From Tsukamurella sp. PLM1 (GTDB lineage: Bacteria; Actinomycetota; Actinomycetes; Mycobacteriales; Mycobacteriaceae): a stretch of DNA of 64,000 nt. Position 1 is the stretch's first letter; each line of letters opens with the position of its first letter. The stretch covers positions 372,001 through 436,000 of the forward strand of contig NZ_AP025688.1 of assembly GCF_023168325.1 (NCBI RefSeq), written 5' to 3'. The notes beneath the pieces are model-generated. The model ran no database searches. It saw only the letters and a list, made by a program, of their open reading frames with translations, and was not told where the DNA came from. This document shows positions 58,198-64,000 of this stretch, one piece after another. The position numbers and the translations under genes are program-made.

Positions 58198-59970
58198 ATG
58201 ACGGCCCGTGACTACTGCACCCTGGACGACTGGGTCTCCCGCCTCGCCGATGAGGCGGTGGCCTTCGCCGAGCGGAACGAGACGCCGGTGAAGGTGGCGT
58301 CGGGGATCTCGCCGTCGGGCCCGATCCACCTGGGCAACCTGCGTGAGGTGATGGTGCCGCACCTGGTGGCCGACGAGCTGCGCCGCCGCGGACTGCAGGT
58401 GGAGCACATCATCTCCTGGGACGATTTCGACCGGTTCCGCAAGGTCCCCAAGGTCAACGGTGTCGATTCCTCCTGGGAGGAGCACATCGGTAAACCACTG
58501 ACGCGCGTACCCGCTCCGCACGGATCGGACGCCGAGAACTGGGCCGAGCATTTCAAACGCGAATTGCAAGGCGCGCTGGACGATCTCGGCGTCCAGTACC
58601 GGGGAATCAGCCAGACGCAGATGTATACCTCTGGCGCATATGTGGACCGGGTGCTGCACGCCATGGCGCAGCGCGGCCGTATTGATGCGATTCTCGAGCG
58701 TTATCGCACCCTCGATCGCGGAGAAAGCGTCGCCGAAGCGCAGAATTCGGACGATACGGACGCGGAATCGGTATCGGGTGCGGCGGAGGACGCCGACGGA
58801 TCGGGCGATTCCGGCTACTACCCGTACAAGCCGTACTGTTCCGTTTGCGGTACCGATTTCACCACGGTCACCGGCTATGACGACGAGTCGACCGATCTCA
58901 CTTATACCTGCCGCTGCGGTCATACCGAGACCGTCGTGCTCCGCGAGCACACGAACGGCAAGTTGGTGTGGAAGGTCGATTGGCCGATGCGCTGGGCGTT
59001 CGAGAAGGTCACCTTCGAGCCGTCGGGCGTGGACCATCAATCGCCCGGATCATCGTTCGCCGTCGGCAAGGACGTGGCGCCCCTTTTCGGCTGGAAGCGT
59101 CCGCTCGGGCCGATGTACGCGTTCGTGGGCATTCGCGGAATGGCGAAGATGTCGTCGTCGAAGGGCGGCGTCCCGACCGCCGCGATCGCGCTGCGGTACT
59201 TGGAGCCGCCCCTGCTGCGCTGGCTGTACGGCCGCAAGAAGCCCAACCAGTCGTTCGACGTCGCCCTCGACGGCGAGCTTCCGCGCACCTACGACGAGTG
59301 GGACGCGCTCGTCCGCAAGACCGGCGGCGACAAGGCGCAGCCCGGCGACATCGCCGCGCACGCCCGCGCCGCTTCGGTGTGGGACACCGCATCGTCGCAG
59401 GTCCGTGAGCTGCCGCTGACGCCCCGCCCGATGCCGTACAAGACGCTGGCCTCGATCGTCGACATCACCACGGGCGACGACGAGCAGACCCTGCGCATCC
59501 TGGCCGCGCTCGAGCCCGACCAGCCGCTGACCGCGCTGGATCCGCTGCGCCCGCGGCTGGACCGGGCGACCGCGTGGGTCGCCGAGCAGATGCCGGAGGC
59601 CGATCGCACCGTCGTGCGGACGCGGCCGGACGCCGAGCTCCTGGCGTCCCTGACGGACGAGCAGCGCGCGGGACTGCGGCTGCTGCTCGAGGGCTCGGGG
59701 ACGCCGGCCCCCGAAGGGCTGGGTCGGCTCGAGGACGACTGGACGCTCGCGGGTATCACCCATCAGGTGTACGGCGTGGCCAAGGTGCAGCGCGGTCTGG
59801 GCGCCGACCAGATCGTCAAGGGCGATAAGGAACTCGCCGCGGCGCAGCGCGCATTCTTCGTTCTGCTCTATCAGCTTCTGGTGGGCAGCGACACCGGGCC
59901 GCGGCTGCCCACTTTGCTCCTCGCGATCGGGGCCGATCGAGTGCGTGAGCTGCTGGAGGTGCGGCAGTAA
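58198..59970 (+). CDS. lysK: Class I lysyl-tRNA synthetase
   Basis: Charges tRNA(Lys), using the Rossmann-type class I catalytic domain. PSGPIHLGN (HIGH equivalent, 39-47), [10 protein letters not shown] (KMSKS equivalent), a Cys cluster CSVCGTDF...CRCGH (zinc-like) and LysRS1 C-terminus are visible. It is 590 residues. Mycobacteria have class II LysS at this locus. The ATG 58198 is in frame; a leaderless GTG at 58208, needing one C in the run at 58220-58222 ([17 protein letters not shown]), matches the promoter better. Codon use in the middle part is more AT-rich than in its neighbours. Confidence 0.92.
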   Translation: MTARDYCTLDDWVSRLADEAVAFAERNETPVKVASGISPSGPIHLGNLREVMVPHLVADELRRRGLQVEHIISWDDFDRFRKVPKVNGVDSSWEEHIGKPLTRVPAPHGSDAENWAEHFKRELQGALDDLGVQYRGISQTQMYTSGAYVDRVLHAMAQRGRIDAILERYRTLDRGESVAEAQNSDDTDAESVSGAAEDADGSGDSGYYPYKPYCSVCGTDFTTVTGYDDESTDLTYTCRCGHTETVVLREHTNGKLVWKVDWPMRWAFEKVTFEPSGVDHQSPGSSFAVGKDVAPLFGWKRPLGPMYAFVGIRGMAKMSSSKGGVPTAAIALRYLEPPLLRWLYGRKKPNQSFDVALDGELPRTYDEWDALVRKTGGDKAQPGDIAAHARAASVWDTASSQVRELPLTPRPMPYKTLASIVDITTGDDEQTLRILAALEPDQPLTALDPLRPRLDRATAWVAEQMPEADRTVVRTRPDAELLASLTDEQRAGLRLLLEGSGTPAPEGLGRLEDDWTLAGITHQVYGVAKVQRGLGADQIVKGDKELAAAQRAFFVLLYQLLVGSDTGPRLPTLLLAIGADRVRELLEVRQ

Positions 59971-60080
59971 CCCTATTCGTCGATCGGGGTGTGAATCGCC
60001 CGAATCGGCGCGTGGTTCTCCCTCTGCTAATGCGATCGTTATCGATTCGCGACCGAATTCGGTGGCGTCGAATCGAAAAG

Positions 60081-60135
60081 CGAGTATTCATGTGTATAGA
60101 CTCCGTGCGGACTTCAGTACGGAATCGAATACTCG
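60081..60135. promoter_or_regulatory. Inverted repeat upstream of lsr2
   Basis: CGAGTATTC (60081-60089) and GAATACTCG (60127-60135) are exact inverted repeats, the right arm being next to the lsr2 ribosome site. A TATAGA -10 candidate (60095-60100) lies between. The gap 59971-60148 is AT-rich for this genome. It could serve autoregulation. Confidence 0.45.
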
Positions 60136-60148
60136 AGAAGGGGCCGAT

Positions 60149-60493
60149 ATGGCGCGCAAGGTGACAGTCACGCTGGTCGACGACGTGGACGATACGCAGA
60201 CTGCGGATGAGACCGTGGAATTCGGTCTGGACGGGGTGACCTACGAGATCGATCTCTCTTCCAAGAACGCCGCCAAGCTGCGTGGGTCGCTCGAGGAGTG
60301 GGTTGCGAACGCGCGCCGCAGCGGCGGCCGCAAGCGGGGGACGCGCGCTCTTTCCGCGCCGCGCGGTCGAACCCCGATCGATCGCTCGCAGAGCGCCGCG
60401 ATCCGCGACTGGGCCCGCAAGTCGGGGATGAAGGTGAATGACCGCGGACGGATCAGCCAGGACGTGATCGACGCCTACAACGAGGCGAACTGA
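60149..60493 (+). CDS. lsr2: Lsr2 nucleoid-associated protein
   Basis: A 114-residue H-NS-like xenogeneic silencer that bridges AT-rich DNA. The N-terminal dimerisation domain is [20 protein letters not shown]; the C-terminal DNA-binding helix carries the AT-hook-like RGR in [19 protein letters not shown] precedes the ATG. It sits between lysS and clpC as in M. tuberculosis Rv3597c. Confidence 0.96.
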   Translation: MARKVTVTLVDDVDDTQTADETVEFGLDGVTYEIDLSSKNAAKLRGSLEEWVANARRSGGRKRGTRALSAPRGRTPIDRSQSAAIRDWARKSGMKVNDRGRISQDVIDAYNEAN

Positions 60494-60505
60494 GCCTACT
60501 GCCTT

Positions 60506-60534
60506 CGCCCCGGCGCGCCCCGCGTGCCGGGGCG
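60506..60534 (+). terminator. lsr2 terminator
   Basis: Perfect 9-bp GC-rich arms (60506-60514 with 60526-60534) and an 11-base loop, 12 bases after the stop. No T tract is present. Confidence 0.6.
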
Positions 60535-60550
60535 GACGTGTATCCGGGGC

Positions 60551-60568
60551 GTTTCGCTCACGGCGGAA
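60551..60568 (+). promoter_or_regulatory. ClgR box candidate upstream of clpC
   Basis: TTTCGCTCACGGCGGAA fits the ClgR consensus with CGCT-N-A-N-R-GCG; only two flanking positions differ. ClgR activates clp genes in Corynebacterium and Mycobacterium. The rest of the 60535-60777 gap holds no gene. Confidence 0.55.
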
Positions 60569-60777
60569 CGGGGACGAAATCCGGAGACAGTGCGTTTGAC
60601 CTGGTGTATCAGGATCCGGCCGGTGGGCGACGGGGCCCGCGGGCCCCGGCTGCGGGGCACTGCCGACACCGCTGCCGACCGGTCCGAACTACAGTGAGAA
60701 GACGTTGATGCAGACGGCTATCTGCGGGTTCGGCCTCGGTCGTTCCCCGAAGTAACCGGGATGTGAGGAAAATGGCC

Positions 60778-63358
60778 ATGTTCGAGAGGTTCACCGACCG
60801 CGCTCGTCGCGTCGTCGTCCTGGCGCAAGAAGAAGCCAGGATGCTCAATCACAACTACATCGGCACCGAGCACATCCTCCTGGGCCTGATCCATGAGGGT
60901 GAGGGCGTGGCCGCCAAGGCGCTGGAGTCGCTGGGCATCTCCCTCGAGGGCGTGCGCAGCCAGGTCGAGGAGATCATCGGTCAGGGCCAGCAGGCCCGTC
61001 GGGCCACATCCCCTTCACCCCGCGTGCGAAGAAGGTGCTGGAGCTGTCGCTGCGCGAGGCGCTGCAGCTCGGCCACAACTACATCGGTACCGAGCACATC
61101 CTGCTCGGCCTGATCCGCGAGGGCGAGGGCGTGGCCGCCCAGGTCCTGGTGAAGCTGGGCGCCGACCTCAACCGCGTGCGCCAGCAGGTCATCCAACTGC
61201 TGTCGGGCTACCAGGGCAAGGAGGGCGGCGGCGGTGAGCCGGCCGGCGCCGGGGCCCGCACGAGTGGCGGGGGTGAGGCGGGCACACCGTCGACCTCCCT
61301 GGTCCTGGACCAGTTCGGCCGGAACCTGACCGCGGCCGCGGCGCAGGGCAAGCTGGACCCGGTGATCGGCCGGTCCAAGGAGATCGAGCGCATCATGCAG
61401 GTGCTCTCGCGGCGCACCAAGAACAACCCGGTGCTGATCGGCGAGCCCGGCGTGGGCAAGACCGCCGTCGTCGAGGGCCTGGCGCAGGCCATCGTCAACG
61501 GCAACGTGCCGGAGACCCTCAAGGACAAGCAGCTGTACACGCTGGACCTCGGGTCCCTGGTGGCCGGCTCGCGCTACCGCGGTGACTTCGAGGAGCGCCT
61601 GCGCAAGGTCCTCAAGGAGATCGACACCCGCGGCGACATCATCCTGTTCATCGACGAGCTGCACACGCTCGTCGGCGCGGGTGCCGCCGAGGGCGCGATC
61701 GACGCCGCGTCGATCCTCAAGCCGAAGCTGGCCCGCGGCGAGCTGCAGACCATCGGCGCCACCACCCTCGACGAGTACCGCAAGTACATCGAGAAGGACG
61801 CTGCCCTGGAGCGCCGCTTCCAGCCCGTCCAGGTGGGCGAGCCGAGTGTCGAGCACGCCATCGAGATCCTCAAGGGCCTGCGGGACCGGTACGAGGCGCA
61901 CCACCGCATCTCCATCACCGACGGTGCGCTGGTCGCCGCCGCCACCCTGGCGGACCGGTACATCAACGATCGGTTCCTGCCGGACAAGGCGATCGACCTC
62001 ATCGACGAGGCGGGCGCGCGCATGCGCATCCGCCGAATGACCGCCCCGCCGGACCTGCGCGCCTTCGACGACAAGATCGCGGACGCGCGCCGGGAGAAGG
62101 AATCGGCGATCGACGAGCAGGACTTCGAGAAGGCCGCGTCGCTGCGCGACAAGGAGAAGCAGCTCATCGGCGAGCGCGCCGAGCGCGAGAAGCAGTGGCG
62201 CGCCGGCGACCTCGACGTGGTCGCCGAGGTCGACGAGGAGCAGATCGCCGAGGTCCTGGGCAACTGGACCGGCATCCCCGTGTTCAAGCTCACCGAGGAG
62301 GAGACCACGCGTCTGCTCCGCATGGAGGACGAGCTGCACAAGCGGATCATCGGCCAGGAGGACGCCGTCAAGGCGGTCTCGAAGGCGATCCGCCGCACCC
62401 GTGCGGGTCTCAAGGACCCGAAGCGCCCGTCGGGCTCGTTCATCTTCGCCGGCCCGTCCGGCGTGGGTAAGACCGAGCTGTCGAAGGCGCTCGCGAACTT
62501 CCTGTTCGGCGAGGACGACGCGCTCATCCAGATCGACATGGGCGAGTTCCACGACCGCTTCACCGCCTCGCGCCTGTTCGGTGCCCCTCCCGGGTACGTG
62601 GGCTACGAGGAGGGCGGCCAGCTCACCGAGAAGGTGCGCCGCAAGCCGTTCTCCGTGGTGCTGTTCGACGAGATCGAGAAGGCGCACAGCGAGATCTACA
62701 ACACGCTGCTGCAGGTGCTCGAGGACGGCCGCCTGACCGACGGCCGGGCCGCACGGTCGACTTCAAGAACACCGTGCTGATCTTCACGTCGAACCTCGGT
62801 ACCGGCGACATCTCCAAGGCGGTGGGCCTCGGCTTCACGTCCGGCGATTCCGACGGTGCGAACTACGAGCGGATGAAGCTCAAGGTCAACGACGAGCTGA
62901 AGAAGCACTTCCGGCCCGAGTTCCTCAACCGCATCGACGACATCGTCGTGTTCCACCAGCTCACGCAGGACCAGATCATCGAGATGGTCGACCTGATGCT
63001 GAACCGGGTGGGCACCGCGCTGAAGAACAAGGACATGGAGATCGAGGTCACCGACAAGGCCAAGTCGCTGCTCGCCAAGCGCGGCTTCGACCCGGTGCTC
63101 GGTGCCCGTCCGCTGCGCCGCACGATCCAGCGGGAGATCGAGGACGCTTTGAGCGAGAAGATCCTGTTCGGCGAGGTCGGCGCCGGCCAGATCGTGGTGG
63201 TCGACGTCGAGGGCTGGGACGGCGAGGGCAAGGGCGAGGACGCGAAGTTCACCTTCGCCGGCAAGCCCAAGCCGTCGATCGACCTGGAGAAGTCCGACGA
63301 CGAGCCGGCCCTCGTGGCCGACGCGTCCGCGGCGTCGACGCCGGGCGAGAGCGCGTAA
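60778..63358 (+). CDS. clpC: ATP-dependent Clp protease ATPase subunit ClpC, frameshifted twice
   Basis: A hexameric AAA+ unfoldase that feeds ClpP. The N-domain has two repeats around [20 protein letters not shown] and [21 protein letters not shown]1 has GEPGVGKT and D2 GPSGVGKT, with the UVR-like middle domain and a C-terminal LGF tripeptide region. One C is lost near 60996 (restores [18 protein letters not shown]) and one G near 62747 (restores [15 protein letters not shown]). The repaired protein has 860 residues. ATG 60778 ([10 protein letters not shown]) has TGAGGA 9 bases upstream; 60772 is also possible. Confidence 0.96.
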
Positions 63359-63376
63359 CGCCGAGACCGTCGGATC

Positions 63377-63410
63377 GAGGAGCCGTCACCCTTCGGGGTG
63401 GCGGCTCCTC
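63377..63410 (+). terminator. clpC terminator
   Basis: 15-bp arms (63377-63391 with 63396-63410) around a TTCG tetraloop with one G-U pair, 18 bases after the clpC stop. Confidence 0.85.
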
Positions 63411-63601
63411 GCGTTCTCGGCCTGCTGCTCGCTGAGCCGGGCGATCTCTTCCGTGGCGGGCGGGCGCCGTGGGTAACGATCAGTGCGAGCGAATGGGTGC
63501 CCGGGGCGTCGGCCGTGCGCACGCCCGGTCTTCGGCCCGCCCGACGGTGCCGGGCGGTGGTGGGCCGCGGACCGTCGGACCGCCGGGAGTAGGTTGGCAG
63601 C

Positions 63602-64000
63602 ATGACCGAGGCCGGATTCGACCAGCGCACGTTCCGACATGTGATGGGGCAGTTCTGCACCGGCGTCACGATCATCGCCACGTCGGACGCGCAGGAGAAG
63701 CCGGTAGGGTTCGCGTGCCAGTCCTTCGCAGCGCTGTCGCTGGACCCGCCGCTCGTGCTGTTCTGTCCGATGAAGACGTCTCGCACCTGGAAGCACATCG
63801 AGGCGTCCGGGAAGTTCGGCGTCTCCGTGCTAGGGCAGGAGCAGGAGGCGGTGAGCGCCGCGTTCGGGCGCTCGGTGGACGACAAGTTCGAGGGCCTGCG
63901 CTGGACGCCGTCGCCGCTCGGCAACCCGACGATCGACGGCTCGCTGACGTGGATCGACTGCACCCTCGAGAACGTGCTCGACGGCGGCGACCACCACATC
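63602..64000 (+). CDS. Flavin reductase family protein, partial
   Basis: The first 133 residues of a split-barrel flavin reductase. Signatures FRHVMGQFCTGVTIIAT, GFACQSFAALSLDPPLVLFC and FGVSVLGQEQEAVS match HsaB-type reductases that supply reduced flavin to a monooxygenase. TAGGTT ends 6 bases before the ATG, suggesting a leaderless mRNA. The C-terminus lies beyond the window edge. Confidence 0.85.
   Translation, partial: MTEAGFDQRTFRHVMGQFCTGVTIIATSDAQEKPVGFACQSFAALSLDPPLVLFCPMKTSRTWKHIEASGKFGVSVLGQEQEAVSAAFGRSVDDKFEGLRWTPSPLGNPTIDGSLTWIDCTLENVLDGGDHHI

Noticed and set aside
60981..62687. A 568-residue minus-strand open frame opposite clpC
   Set aside because: Mirror of clpC codons; starts and ends at arbitrary points.
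63386..63590. A minus-strand frame ending EEIARLSEQQAENARSRHPE
   Set aside because: It looks protein-like over 25 residues but has no start, overlaps the clpC terminator and runs into antisense of the flavin reductase.

Overview
The window is high-GC (roughly 70 %) actinobacterial chromosome. Gene content and order match the Mycobacteriales: blocks syntenic with M. tuberculosis Rv0357c-Rv0365c (purA to GH76/DedA/fba), Rv0380c-Rv0383c (SpoU methylase, pyrE, secreted protein), Rv0389-Rv0391 (purT, rhodanese, metZ), Rv3624c-Rv3628 (hpt, tilS, metalloprotease, dacB, ppa) and Rv3596c-Rv3610c (clpC1, lsr2, lysS locus, coaX, panD, panC, fol genes, ftsH). It is not Mycobacterium itself: the lysyl-tRNA synthetase at the lysS locus is the archaeal-type class I enzyme, purT carries a long Pro/Gln tail, and blocks that are far apart in M. 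tuberculosis lie together. Tsukamurella or a close relative is my best guess (inference, no search was run).

Layout. 0-5.5 kb: partial fprB (-), an epoxide-hydrolase-like enzyme, a PPOX protein, two DUF202 membrane proteins, then pyrE and a SpoU methylase in an overlapping operon. 5.5-13 kb: GH76 hydrolase, ABC-F ATPase, two DedA proteins, a Na+/H+ antiporter with a zinc finger, fbaA. 12.7-17.5 kb: envelope proteins (a very acidic membrane protein, a Pro-rich anchor protein, a FUSC-like protein). 17.6-23.5 kb: purA, a PfkB sugar kinase with a sugar porter, purT. 23.5-28.2 kb: an erm-type rRNA methylase with its own leader peptide, a siderophore-interacting protein, a short-chain dehydrogenase divergent from an HxlR regulator, fprA. 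28.3-32.6 kb: sulfur genes (rhodanese, metZ), cutC, rtcB. 32.6-40.5 kb: TetR/MFS pair, HAD phosphatase, a SAM-IV-riboswitch operon, ybaK, MarR, a degenerate Tgt, a lipoprotein. 40.6-46.4 kb: ppa, dacB, metalloprotease, tilS, hpt, amidase. 47.5-57.3 kb: ftsH-folE-folP-folB-folK-DUF3180-DUF6779-(DUF2520)-panC-panD-coaX, with nearly every gene overlapping the next. 57.3-64 kb: a cysteine-type leader peptide plus rhodanese, class I lysS, lsr2, clpC and a partial flavin reductase.

Three window-wide facts. (i) About 24 genes, many of them essential (purA, tilS, folK, clpC), are interrupted by small frameshifts, mostly one base lost in a G or C run. This looks like a sequence-quality artefact, and each gene is annotated across its break. 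(ii) The octamer GACGGTGC/GCACCGTC is strongly over-represented, about one per kb on both strands. (iii) Regulation is unusually readable: a SAM-IV riboswitch with an RBS-sequestering stem, two leaderless leader peptides (erm, rhodanese), and KstR-, IdeR-, ClgR-, HxlR- and TetR-type operator candidates. I found no tRNA, rRNA, CRISPR array, insertion sequence or prophage.
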